A stretch of DNA of 13,941 nucleotides from an uncultured Micrococcaceae bacterium. Its GTDB lineage: Bacteria; Actinomycetota; Actinomycetes; Actinomycetales; Micrococcaceae. Positions within the stretch are counted from its first letter, which is position 1. Each line of letters opens with the position of its first letter. Below the pieces are notes generated by a model. It was given only the letters and a program-made list of their open reading frames with translations, did no database searches and was not told the origin of the DNA. The position numbers were made by a program, and so were the translations under genes. The stretch is from assembly GCA_937896705.1 (NCBI GenBank), contig CALBOC010000350.1:1-13941 (forward strand), written 5' to 3'. Below, piece by piece: positions 1 to 7,627 of the stretch.

Positions 1-1
1 C

Positions 2-17
2 AAGGAGATATCTCATT
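2..17 (+). promoter_or_regulatory. infC ribosome binding site and AUU start codon
   Basis: The strong Shine-Dalgarno sequence AAGGAG (2-7) lies seven bases before the codon ATT (15-17). Reading from that ATT gives [13 protein letters not shown], which matches the conserved beginning of actinobacterial IF3 and runs on without a stop into the rest of infC. The GTG at 48 has no ribosome binding site. An AUU start on infC is the classic basis of IF3 autoregulation in Escherichia coli: IF3 rejects non-canonical start codons, so excess IF3 represses its own synthesis. That the same control acts here is inference. Confidence 0.85.
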
Positions 18-734
18 AGCGAGCCAAGAGTAAACGAACGCATCCGCGTGCCCGAGGTCCGGTTAGTTGGCCCAGAGGGCGAACAGGTCGGCATCGTGCG
101 CATTGAAGATGCGTTGCGGCTGGCTGTTGAAGCTGATCTAGATTTAGTGGAAGTCGCTCCGAAGGCGAAACCACCCGTTGCAAAACTGATGGACTTCGGT
201 AAGTGGAAATACGAGGCCGCTGTTAAGGCCCGTCAGTCCCGTCGAAATCAAGCAACCACCCAATTGAAGGAAGTACGCTTCCGACTCAAAATTGAAGACC
301 ATGACTATCAGACGAAGGTCGGTCAGGCTCAACGCTTCTTGAAGTCTGGCGACAAAGTCAAAGCGATGATCCAGTTCCGCGGCCGTGAGCAACAGCGGCC
401 AGAATTTGGCGTCCAACTGTTAGAACGTTTTGCCGAAGACGTTGCAGAATTTGGCGAAATAGAATCCAGGCCGCGTCAAGATGGTCGCAACATGGTCATG
501 GTGGTCGGGCCGCATCGCGGGACCCAGGCCACAAAAGGTAAGGGCGGCGCGCATAAACCACGCCAAGGTGGCGGATCACGTCGTGACCGTGAGGCAGCAG
601 CTGCGCAAAAGGCGCGAGAAGAGCAAGCTGAACAGGCTGAGCCGAAAAACTCCTTGGCTGATGCGATGCCTGAAGAACTGAAAGAGCAGGCAAAACAAGC
701 CTCCGACGGGCCGAAACCAGGCCCCAAGTCGTAG
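15..734 (+). CDS. infC: translation initiation factor IF-3
   Basis: IF3 binds the 30S subunit, keeps it apart from 50S and checks the start codon and initiator tRNA. With the AUU start at 15 the protein has 239 residues. The N-terminal domain covers roughly residues 1-80 and carries the family signature around [16 protein letters not shown] (about 52-67). A basic linker follows (KARQSRRNQ). The C-terminal ribosome-binding domain starts at [16 protein letters not shown] and ends near MVMVVGP (about 95-175). The last 60 or so residues are a charged tail rich in Arg, Gln, Glu, Ala and Lys, beyond the usual ~180-residue core; such tails are common in actinobacterial IF3. It is the first gene of infC-rpmI-rplT. 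Any upstream promoter or leader is outside the window. Confidence 0.96.
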   Translation: MSEPRVNERIRVPEVRLVGPEGEQVGIVRIEDALRLAVEADLDLVEVAPKAKPPVAKLMDFGKWKYEAAVKARQSRRNQATTQLKEVRFRLKIEDHDYQTKVGQAQRFLKSGDKVKAMIQFRGREQQRPEFGVQLLERFAEDVAEFGEIESRPRQDGRNMVMVVGPHRGTQATKGKGGAHKPRQGGGSRRDREAAAAQKAREEQAEQAEPKNSLADAMPEELKEQAKQASDGPKPGPKS

Positions 735-760
735 TAAGTTCGACTGTTTGAAAGTTTGCT

Positions 761-779
761 AGAAACGTCGAACGTTTCT
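761..779 (+). other. 8-bp perfect hairpin between infC and rpmI
   Basis: AGAAACGT (761-768) and ACGTTTCT (772-779) form a perfect 8-bp inverted repeat with a 3-base loop, 27 bases after the infC stop. No run of T follows, so it does not look like an intrinsic terminator. It could be an mRNA-stabilising or processing hairpin that lets rpmI-rplT be expressed at a different level from infC. No known ribosomal-protein leader is recognised. Confidence 0.45.
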
Positions 780-855
780 GGTCTATAACGTCTTGCCATA
801 AGACTGAGCTGGTTCCAAGCGGAAGTCAGCGAACAACAAGAAGGAGAGCGGCCCT

Positions 856-1050
856 ATGCCGAAAATGAAGACTCACAATGGTGCCCGCAAGCGCTTCCGC
901 GTGACAGGGTCAGGAAAATTGATGCGCGAGCGTGCGAATCGTCGCCATTACCTGGAACATAAGTCCTCACGTTATAAGCGTCGTCTCAAGCCAGACGTAG
1001 CGCTAGCAAAAGCTGATGTGGCACGTGTTCGCCGCATGCTAGGCATCTAA
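856..1050 (+). CDS. rpmI: 50S ribosomal protein L35
   Basis: L35 is a small, very basic structural protein of the large ribosomal subunit. The 64-residue product has the usual length and family sequence: it begins [20 protein letters not shown], has the central [16 protein letters not shown] stretch and ends VRRMLGI. AAGGAG (841-846) lies nine bases before the ATG. It sits between infC (121-base gap containing a hairpin) and rplT (69-base gap), the standard gene order. Nothing is unusual in the protein. Confidence 0.97.
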   Translation: MPKMKTHNGARKRFRVTGSGKLMRERANRRHYLEHKSSRYKRRLKPDVALAKADVARVRRMLGI

Positions 1051-1119
1051 CTTCCGGCTACCAGGTAGCACCCCACCAATTTTCCCCACCCGGGAACCCA
1101 CATTAAAGGAGAAGAACGC

Positions 1120-1503
1120 ATGGCACGTGTCAAACGTTCGATTAACGCAAAGAAAAAGCGCCGCACAATATTGGAGCGCGCTAAAGGTTACCGCGGTCAG
1201 CGCTCACGCTTGTATCGCAAAGCACATGAGCAGCTGCTGCACTCGTATGTTTACAATTACCAGCACCGTCACAAGCGCAAAGGTGATTTCCGCCGGTTGT
1301 GGATCACTCGCATCAACGCTGCTGCACGTGCCAACGGCATGACCTATAACCGTTTCATCCAGGGTCTGAAGTTGGCTGAAATCGACTTGGATCGCCGCAT
1401 GTTGGCTGAGATTGCCGTTTCCGATGCAGAGACCTTCACTGCGCTGGTCAAACTGGCCAAGGAAGCCCTGCCAGCTGATGTGAACGCACCAGCCGCTAAA
1501 TAA
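1120..1503 (+). CDS. rplT: 50S ribosomal protein L20
   Basis: L20 binds 23S rRNA early in assembly of the large subunit; in several bacteria it also represses the infC-rpmI-rplT operon. The 127-residue product begins [15 protein letters not shown] and contains the conserved [15 protein letters not shown], the long basic helix region [20 protein letters not shown], and [22 protein letters not shown] short Ala/Pro-rich tail ([10 protein letters not shown]) ends the protein, as in other actinobacteria. AAAGGAG stands upstream of the ATG. No recognisable L20 autoregulatory leader is visible in the two upstream gaps; a leader before infC would lie outside the window. Confidence 0.97.
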   Translation: MARVKRSINAKKKRRTILERAKGYRGQRSRLYRKAHEQLLHSYVYNYQHRHKRKGDFRRLWITRINAAARANGMTYNRFIQGLKLAEIDLDRRMLAEIAVSDAETFTALVKLAKEALPADVNAPAAK

Positions 1504-1516
1504 AGCGACTCTCTCA

Positions 1517-2383
1517 ATGCACAATCGCCCCGTCAATACGATGGATAACCCGAACGCTGAGCGCGTCAAACGGGTCGCCCAGTTGGCGGGGCGTTCTGCT
1601 GTCCGGGCTCGCAGACAACGATTTCTGGCGGAAGGCCCGCAGTCAGCACGCGAAGCTATTCGTGCACACCTGGGGTTATTAGATCTATCAGGTGAGGCCT
1701 TGAAGTTTTGGCCTCGAGAACAGACCGTGGCAGAGGTCTATTACACGGCCCGTTTGGCGTCGACCGATCCAGAGCTGATGGACCTTATAGCCGAGCTTGG
1801 CCATGGTGTCTTTGTGGCCGAGACCACTGACCGGGTGCTACAGGCCATGTCGGACGCCGTGGTACATCAAAACATTATTGTGGTGGCCAATCTGCCGGCA
1901 GCCCAAAGTGTCCCTACTGAAGAAGGTGTGTTGGTTGCTGGGCTGGTTCGGGTCCAGGATCCAGGCAACGCCGGTACTATTATCCGCGCTGCAGACGCGG
2001 CCGGAGCCGGCTACGTTTTTACCACTCCCGATACAGTAGATATCTACAATCCCAAAGCTGTGCGTTCCACAGCTGGATCGCTGTTTCACCTTCCGGTATA
2101 CGCCAGTGTGGCTCTAACCGATTTTAAAGCCCTGTATCGTGGTCAGATTTTAGCTGCTGATGGATACGGTGAGGTGAGCCTAGATCACACCGAACCGAGT
2201 ATGCTCGCGCATCGTACCGCATGGATGTTCGGCAATGAAGCGCGCGGGCTTAGTGCCCAAGAGTTGGCACTTGCCGACGCTCGCGTTGCGGTACCTCTCT
2301 ACGGACTGGCTGAATCCCTCAATGTCGCTACGGCGGCCACTATCTGTTTATATTCTTCAGCGATGGCCCAAAATGAGGCCTAG
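1517..2383 (+). CDS. TrmH/SpoU-family RNA 2'-O-methyltransferase
   Basis: This is an S-adenosylmethionine-dependent SPOUT-class enzyme that methylates ribose 2'-OH groups in rRNA or tRNA. Residues 1-130 form the substrate-binding domain, with the typical opening NPNAERVKRVAQLAGRSA and RFLAEGPQ. The SPOUT domain has all three motifs: motif 1 VRVQDPGNAGTIIRAADAAG (~144-163, with the Asn and the catalytic-type Arg), motif 2 WMFGNEARGLS (~236-246) and motif 3 VPLYGLAESLNVATAAT (~259-275), which forms the knot and cofactor pocket. The start is uncertain: ATG 1517 lies 13 bases after rplT without a clear Shine-Dalgarno, and the in-frame ATG 1541 fits the family N-terminus at least as well. A tsnR-type gene after rplT is usual in actinobacteria. 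The RNA target cannot be told from sequence. The 3' end overlaps the convergent gene by four bases. Confidence 0.9.
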   Translation: MHNRPVNTMDNPNAERVKRVAQLAGRSAVRARRQRFLAEGPQSAREAIRAHLGLLDLSGEALKFWPREQTVAEVYYTARLASTDPELMDLIAELGHGVFVAETTDRVLQAMSDAVVHQNIIVVANLPAAQSVPTEEGVLVAGLVRVQDPGNAGTIIRAADAAGAGYVFTTPDTVDIYNPKAVRSTAGSLFHLPVYASVALTDFKALYRGQILAADGYGEVSLDHTEPSMLAHRTAWMFGNEARGLSAQELALADARVAVPLYGLAESLNVATAATICLYSSAMAQNEA

Positions 2384-5352
2384 CGGCTACAAAGCTGGAC
2401 TTCCAGACCACCCTGAGTGCGATCAGCCGTGACCAGTACTGCTCGTGCCGTTACGGGTGGTACTTGTCGGAGTGTAGGCCAGATGAGCCGGTGTTCGGCA
2501 GTGGAATTTTTCGGTATATAAAACCGATCCGGGATCGTCGCCAGCAGCCGGCCTCCAGCGAGTTCTCGAGCTCCAAACACGTATACAGTCAGCAGCGGCG
2601 CAAATTGTCGCATCAGCTGCATGAGACACTCTTCAAACCCTTGAAAACTGCCGGTCACGAGCGCATTAGCCCAGCTGCCCCATTCTGTAATTACAAGGGT
2701 AATAGGCACACCAGAAGACAGTCGCGTACGAAGGTCGTCTAAGACGCTTTTCAGGACATCGCCAGTAGCGTCATCGATAAGCACTGTGTCATCCCATCCC
2801 GGAATGGTTTGAGCCAGCTTACGGCCTTCGAACAATACGTTGTGTTCCGCTTTTTTAATTACATATTTACTAACAACATCAACACCAGCTTCTAGCCCGC
2901 TGCCAGGCGCGCCGATCCACGCGACAGACCCGGTTAACACCAGAGCATCTGACGCAGTGCCAGACACGCCAAGTTCCACAGGGTATTGGCGACAATTCAT
3001 TGGGTCATCGACCAACCCAATGGGTGTGTGTTGGGCTGTCGTCTCGTATCGTTTTCGTAATGCAGCTACTTCGATATCTTCCACGAGTGCAGGGAGTATC
3101 ATCGGTTGAGGTGTCGGTAGTGTAGCGGCATAATCCTGGAGCCGACGAACAACCCGTGGCCAGTCACTCGTTAGTGCAACCTCGTTGGCTCGTGGATCAC
3201 CATGAGGAACTAGAACTATGGGATCGCCATCCAGCGTGTACCGTGCGGTTTGGAATAGACATGGTTCGGCTGCTCCGGTCTTAAAGTAAGCTCTTCCGGG
3301 GTTTGTCGGCGATATTTGAAAAGCATCAGCGGTGCCTAGTACGTCCCAGGAATCGTGTTCTGTGGCAGTTCGAAGTGCAATCGTAGAACCAATATTTGCG
3401 CGAATATCAGCACTAACGGCTCCTTGTGTCCGCTGAGTGGCCAGTATCAGATGAAACCCAAGCGATCGCCCCGTAGCCGCAAGGTGTGCCAACGTGGTCG
3501 CAGCCTCCGTATTCTGGTCTACTAACACACGCAGTTCATCTATCGCTACAGCTAATCGGGGCAGTACTTTCTGGGGGAAGGCCAGCCGATACGCGGCATA
3601 ATCCGCGACCTGATGTTGAGCGAAGAGAGCCTCCCGGCGGTATAGCTCTGCGGCGATGGCCTCTAGTGAACGAAACGAGGCGGCGGCCACATGATTCGTT
3701 TCGACGCTCATTGTATGTGGTAGCGGAGCTAGCACGTTAAACGACGAGCCGCCCTTAAAATCGAGTAAGACCAAGCTCAGCTCAGATGGTGGGTATCGTT
3801 GTGCAAGGCCCACTAGTACGGTCAAGAGCAATTCTGACTTACCCGAGCCGGTCGTACCGGTTATGAGTAGGTGCGGCCCATCTTGAACGAGGTCGATACT
3901 AAGACCTAAGTTTCCCACGCCGACTGTAGTGACCAACTGGGAGACGGCATTGCCTTTCAGTAGGTCTTGGGTCAAGTCCAGCTGCTGTGGTTGAGATTGC
4001 TCGGCTGGCTGGGTTATTAAGAGCTCCTGTGAGATCAGGTGCAGTGTAGGTTCGCTAATCCCGACAATTTCGAGGTCTGTCGATGTATATGGTCCCTCAA
4101 TGGTGCGATCCTGGAGACTCACGACCACGGTATGCGCGTTACCGGCTACGTTTGTCTCACGAAGAAAAATCAACTGGTGTAGTCCTGGATCAGGAAGCGG
4201 GGTGAATCCTTCGCAAACCTCAACAGCGGTGGGTCCGCCGACATGGGTCCCCTCTATTTTGAACCCGGTGCCCGTGGCTTTTACATGTCGCATAATCTGA
4301 GCAAGAAGCCAGTGCTTCAAGGAATTTCTTGTGGCCAGATCACCCGTAATAATGGTTTGGCGCCCGGGCTGCAGCTTCAGCACGCTACAGACACGTTGGG
4401 AAAGATATGGGGCCCACCGGTCACTGTCCTGAGCATGGATGAGTCGCCCTTGGCGAATGCCTGTGCCAATAGTTACGACGGGAAAAGCCGATTGCTGGCC
4501 CCCAAGAGCGAGCGGATCTACTCCTTGACTTGATAATGCGCCGATCAGCTCGTGCGGTGTAAACACATCTGCTGCGAACTCTGCTGCAACGGTCTTCAAC
4601 GCCTCGTGGATATCAGCAATGTAGCGTGATTTGGCTCGACGATACTGCGAGATAAGGACGGCAGCGATGATGACCGAAATGCCGGAAAACAACAAGAAAT
4701 ACCACATTCCAGTCACGAGCATTAACACCACACCGATTAGCAGCGGTGCAGCCGCTCCGATAATCTGCAATACGAGATTTGGAGGAGAGGGAGGTTGCCC
4801 CGGTGAGATTTCAAAATCGCCTGGATCACGCGGAGCCTGGAGAGGCTCTGCTGGACCGCGTTGCAATATAAACGTTGTTTTCCCCGAGGTAAAGGTTTCC
4901 CCGTAGCTCCAGACACGCTGTTGTGCTCCTGCAGGAACCAGGAGGGGACCGTTTGAGGCTAGGCGGATATCGAAATCATAGCTCGACAACCATGGATCAC
5001 GAACCTGAGCCCGAGCCGAGCCGCGGCCTACGGATAAATTGCGGCGTGTGAGTGGGAAAATACGACCCGAGTCTGGCCCGGTCGTGGTTACGAGTCTCAA
5101 GTACGTATCGGGTATAGCCCGATGTGCGGCATCAGTAGGTTTGGCGATGAGCTGTGCGGGTCGAGTACTCCACAGATCCGCTAAATCACGTTGAGTGTAC
5201 TCTTCTAACGACTTGGTACCGCAGAAAAAGTTTAGCCGCTCACCCAAAATGTCTCGCAGAGCTTCGGCTAACTCCGAACCCCCATCGGCGGGCACACGAC
5301 TTAAATACCACCATGCAGGCGCTGAGGAGAGTCCGAAGATTTGGAGGTACAT
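2380..5352 (-). CDS. FHA-like/FtsK-SpoIIIE membrane ATPase (EssC/EccC-like)
   Basis: A 990-residue membrane-anchored motor protein. Domain order: an N-terminal region ending in an FHA-like fold (~80-165, with LSVGRGSARAQVRDPWLSSY), a Pro-rich linker, two adjacent transmembrane helices (~193-215 and 217-235), then an FtsK/SpoIIIE ATPase with Walker A GTTGSGKSELL (~499-509), LLDFKGGSSF (~529-538), Walker B LAVAIDEL (~600-607) and ATGRSLGFHLILATQR (~626-641). A second ATPase-like domain (~790-985) has the decayed P-loop IGAPGSGLEAG, lacking the GK[ST]. This layout resembles type VII secretion ATPases (EssC/EccC) more than the DNA translocase FtsK: there is no gamma domain, and FHA precedes the membrane helices as in EssC. 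It is shorter than EssC (~1,480) and no WXG100 partner lies nearby, so the substrate is unknown. The ATG at 5352 is chosen because AAAGGAG lies five bases upstream; a TTG 15 bases further up lies before that site. Confidence 0.82.
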   Translation of the reverse strand: MYLQIFGLSSAPAWWYLSRVPADGGSELAEALRDILGERLNFFCGTKSLEEYTQRDLADLWSTRPAQLIAKPTDAAHRAIPDTYLRLVTTTGPDSGRIFPLTRRNLSVGRGSARAQVRDPWLSSYDFDIRLASNGPLLVPAGAQQRVWSYGETFTSGKTTFILQRGPAEPLQAPRDPGDFEISPGQPPSPPNLVLQIIGAAAPLLIGVVLMLVTGMWYFLLFSGISVIIAAVLISQYRRAKSRYIADIHEALKTVAAEFAADVFTPHELIGALSSQGVDPLALGGQQSAFPVVTIGTGIRQGRLIHAQDSDRWAPYLSQRVCSVLKLQPGRQTIITGDLATRNSLKHWLLAQIMRHVKATGTGFKIEGTHVGGPTAVEVCEGFTPLPDPGLHQLIFLRETNVAGNAHTVVVSLQDRTIEGPYTSTDLEIVGISEPTLHLISQELLITQPAEQSQPQQLDLTQDLLKGNAVSQLVTTVGVGNLGLSIDLVQDGPHLLITGTTGSGKSELLLTVLVGLAQRYPPSELSLVLLDFKGGSSFNVLAPLPHTMSVETNHVAAASFRSLEAIAAELYRREALFAQHQVADYAAYRLAFPQKVLPRLAVAIDELRVLVDQNTEAATTLAHLAATGRSLGFHLILATQRTQGAVSADIRANIGSTIALRTATEHDSWDVLGTADAFQISPTNPGRAYFKTGAAEPCLFQTARYTLDGDPIVLVPHGDPRANEVALTSDWPRVVRRLQDYAATLPTPQPMILPALVEDIEVAALRKRYETTAQHTPIGLVDDPMNCRQYPVELGVSGTASDALVLTGSVAWIGAPGSGLEAGVDVVSKYVIKKAEHNVLFEGRKLAQTIPGWDDTVLIDDATGDVLKSVLDDLRTRLSSGVPITLVITEWGSWANALVTGSFQGFEECLMQLMRQFAPLLTVYVFGARELAGGRLLATIPDRFYIPKNSTAEHRLIWPTLRQVPPVTARAVLVTADRTQGGLEVQLCSR

Positions 5353-5555
5353 CACGGCTCCTTTCAAGACGTTGGCTTCTATCTTCGAATATGGCAGAAG
5401 CTACAACTTTGGCTATTGCCCGGCATGTGGATAACTCCCACCTATTTCCGTAGTTATCCCCAGTGGAGCCGATCAGGGCTTGCAACTTCGGAAACCTTCC
5501 ACCAAAGTGAACGTTGTCACAAAGGATTTGGAAGAACAGTTGGTAGTGAAGCTGT
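5353..5555. promoter_or_regulatory. divergent regulatory region with DnaA-box-like inverted repeat
   Basis: This 203-base gap separates the minus-strand FtsK-like gene from tadA and must hold both promoters. TGTGGATAACT (5426-5436) and AGTTATCCCCA (5452-5462) form an 11-base inverted repeat with one mismatch and a 15-base spacer. The first contains a perfect TTATCCACA DnaA box on the minus strand; the second differs from it by one base. A smaller inverted repeat, GCTTCT (5375-5380)/AGAAGC (5396-5401), lies in the leader of the FtsK-like gene. TTGTCA (5514-5519) could be a -35 for tadA, but no good -10 follows at normal spacing. No ORF fits the gap. Confidence 0.5.
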
Positions 5556-6782
5556 ATGGAAGCAAAGCAGTTGTTGGAACTTGAAGTGCGAGAACTCATC
5601 CGCGCTCGTGGACTCGATCCAGCAGGGCAACCAGACGAGGTACGTGCCCTCGTGGCTACGGCTGCGGCTGAATATGATGCTCGTAGCATGCAGGCACCGC
5701 TACCAATGGTTGAGGATATGGCCTCTACCCAGCAGGCGGTTTTCGACTCGGTCGCGGGTTTCGGACCGCTGCAGCCTTTGCTTGATGATCCTGAAGTTGA
5801 AGAAATTTGGATCAATGCTCCGACCCAGGTCTTCTGTGCTCGTGCAGGGGTGACAGAGATGACCAATATTTCCTTGACTGCTCAGCAGGTCTCGGACCTG
5901 GTCGAGAAAATGTTGAAAAGTAGCGGGCGGCGTCTAGACCTGTCATCTCCGTTTGTAGACGCCGCACTTCCTGATGGTTCACGATTGCATGTTGTGATTC
6001 CTGATATCACCTCGCAGCATTGGGCCGTCAACATTCGCAAGTTCGTGGTCCGCGCACACAAGCTGAATGACCTAGTTCGCAACGGGAGTCTGACGGCCCA
6101 GGCCGCAGCTTTTCTCGATGCTGCCGTCAGAGCTGGACTGAACATTCTTGTTTCTGGCGCAACTCAAGCAGGCAAGACCACCCTGCTCAATTGCTTATCC
6201 GCCTCGATTGGACCCCGTGAACGCGTCATTACCGTCGAAGAGATTTTCGAATTGAAAATACCTCAGCGAGACGTGGTAAATATGCAGTGTCGTCAGCCGA
6301 ATCTTGAAGGTGTCGGGGAGATCTCACTGCGACGTCTCGTGAAAGAAGCCCTCCGGATGCGACCAGATCGCATTATCGTCGGCGAGGTGAGAGAAGCCGA
6401 AGCGTTAGACATGTTGGTTGCCATGAACGCTGGGCTAGCAGGAATGTGTAGTGTGCACGCTAACTCAGCTCACGATGCGCTCACCAAAATCTGTACGTTA
6501 CCGCTCCTAGCTGGTGAAAATATCAGCCGAGACTTTGTAACTCCGACTGTCGCAAGTTGTTTCGACCTGGTCGTGCATTGCGCTCGCCATCCAAATGGCC
6601 AGCGTCAGATCACAGAAATTCTTTCGGTAGGAAACCGCGTCGAAGCGGGCCTGATCGAAACCGCCCCGGTGTTTCGAATGGAGGATCATAAGCTCACGTT
6701 TAACCCCACCGGGCTGATGGAACATCAGAAATATGCTCGTGCAGGAATAGATATCCGGAGTGTGCTCGGAGAAGCCGCATGA
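5556..6782 (+). CDS. tadA: Tad pilus assembly ATPase TadA/CpaF
   Basis: A secretion-superfamily (GspE/VirB11-like) hexameric ATPase on the inner face of the membrane, powering assembly of Tad/Flp-type pili with TadB and TadC. The 408 residues comprise an N-terminal domain (FGPLQPLLDDPEVEEIWINAP, ~69-89) and the motor domain, with Walker A GATQAGKT (201-208), Asp box VITVEEIFELKI (~224-235), Walker B RIIVGEVRE (~272-280) and His box GMCSVHANSAHDAL (~296-309). The Q-A in Walker A and the following NMQCRQPNLEG are typical of the actinobacterial subfamily. An in-frame TGA at 5547-5549 rules out an upstream start, so ATG 5556 is first, although its Shine-Dalgarno (GAAG) is weak. It is the first gene of a seven-gene operon and overlaps tadB by four bases (ATGA). 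Confidence 0.95.
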   Translation: MEAKQLLELEVRELIRARGLDPAGQPDEVRALVATAAAEYDARSMQAPLPMVEDMASTQQAVFDSVAGFGPLQPLLDDPEVEEIWINAPTQVFCARAGVTEMTNISLTAQQVSDLVEKMLKSSGRRLDLSSPFVDAALPDGSRLHVVIPDITSQHWAVNIRKFVVRAHKLNDLVRNGSLTAQAAAFLDAAVRAGLNILVSGATQAGKTTLLNCLSASIGPRERVITVEEIFELKIPQRDVVNMQCRQPNLEGVGEISLRRLVKEALRMRPDRIIVGEVREAEALDMLVAMNAGLAGMCSVHANSAHDALTKICTLPLLAGENISRDFVTPTVASCFDLVVHCARHPNGQRQITEILSVGNRVEAGLIETAPVFRMEDHKLTFNPTGLMEHQKYARAGIDIRSVLGEAA

Positions 6783-7627
6783 GCGCCATCTTGGGATTGT
6801 TCCTCGGAGCAGGGTTGTTACTTATATGGTGGTCGTGCTGGCCTCGGAAACGTCGAACCGTAGACCCGACCCCATCCAAAGCCCAGCAGCTGATAGCACG
6901 AAGCGGGATCCAACACATTACGGTAACCGGCGTGGTTACGTTATCTATCGTTGTTGGAACGGTTGTTTTCGTGGGCCTTACAGCCCTGACAGGGGCTGCA
7001 CCGATTGGTTTGTGTTTCGGAGTATTCGCTGCCGCCCTGCCTTGGGGCGTGCTCACCTGGCAAGCCAAACGTCGCCAGACAGCGTTGCGCGAAATCTGGC
7101 CCGATGCGATCGACAATCTTCGGTCAGCAATCAGAGCAGGTCTCACCCTGCCTGAAGCACTTGCCGATTTGGCGCAGCGTGGTCCCGTTGAACTTCGTGA
7201 AGCTTTTGCGAGCTTCGCTACCGACTACCGGTCGGGGGCTCGGTTCAGTGATGCGCTCGATCGACTCAAAAGCATCCTTGCCGACCCTACCGCCGATCGA
7301 CTCATTGCGGCCCTCCAAGTGACACGCGAAGTGGGCGGGTCGGATATTGGTCGACTGTTAGAAACCCTGTCTGACTTTCTGCGAGATGATGCACGGACTC
7401 GTGCAGAACTTGAAGCGCGACAATCGTGGACAGTCAATGGAGCGCGACTGGCTGTGGTGGCGCCATGGTTGATTTTGTTACTGCTCGCGCTTCAGCCTGA
7501 GGCAGCTGCTGCCTACCAGTCGCTGGCCGGGCTCTTCGTACTGCTAGTTGGGATGGGAGTCTCCATCATTTGCTATCAACTCATGCTACGGATTGGCTCT
7601 CTGCCTCCAGAGCGGAGAGTTTTGTGA
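6779..7627 (+). CDS. tadB: Tad pilus inner-membrane platform protein TadB
   Basis: TadB is a GspF/T2SSF-type polytopic membrane protein that, with TadC, forms the platform on which TadA works. The 282-residue product has a short N-terminal helix (~2-20), a hydrophobic pair (~45-95), a cytoplasmic T2SSF domain (~100-220, with NLRSAIRAGLTLPEALADLA and LQVTREVGGSDIGRLLETLS) and two C-terminal helices (~225-270). The start is supported by GGAG (6768-6771) seven bases upstream and by the four-base ATGA overlap with tadA, which implies translational coupling. It ends in a GTGA overlap with tadC. Nothing appears broken. Confidence 0.9.
   Translation: MSAILGLFLGAGLLLIWWSCWPRKRRTVDPTPSKAQQLIARSGIQHITVTGVVTLSIVVGTVVFVGLTALTGAAPIGLCFGVFAAALPWGVLTWQAKRRQTALREIWPDAIDNLRSAIRAGLTLPEALADLAQRGPVELREAFASFATDYRSGARFSDALDRLKSILADPTADRLIAALQVTREVGGSDIGRLLETLSDFLRDDARTRAELEARQSWTVNGARLAVVAPWLILLLLALQPEAAAAYQSLAGLFVLLVGMGVSIICYQLMLRIGSLPPERRVL

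Noticed and set aside
48..50. GTG as the start codon of infC
   Set aside because: No ribosome binding site precedes it, and the conserved IF3 N-terminus continues upstream in frame to ATT 15, which has AAGGAG at proper spacing.
1051..1119. GCTACC-A-GGTAGC hairpin in the rpmI-rplT gap
   Set aside because: A one-base loop is not sterically possible and the remaining stem is short; no terminator or leader is supported.
5353..5367. TTG 5367 as start of the FtsK-like gene
   Set aside because: The Shine-Dalgarno AAAGGAG lies inside that extension, five bases before the ATG at 5352, so the ATG is the real start.
5426..5462. Replication origin
   Set aside because: Only two DnaA-box-like sites, no AT-rich unwinding region, and neither dnaA nor dnaN nearby; more likely an operator or chance.
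5240..5866. Minus-strand ORF of 208 codons across the tadA start
   Set aside because: It is antisense to well-conserved tadA and FtsK-like coding sequence and has low-complexity Ser/Ala/Arg composition typical of a shadow frame.
7570..7623. Longer tadC starting at ATG 7570
   Set aside because: It would overlap tadB by 58 bases without a ribosome binding site; GTG 7624 has CGGAGAG and the coupling overlap GTGA.
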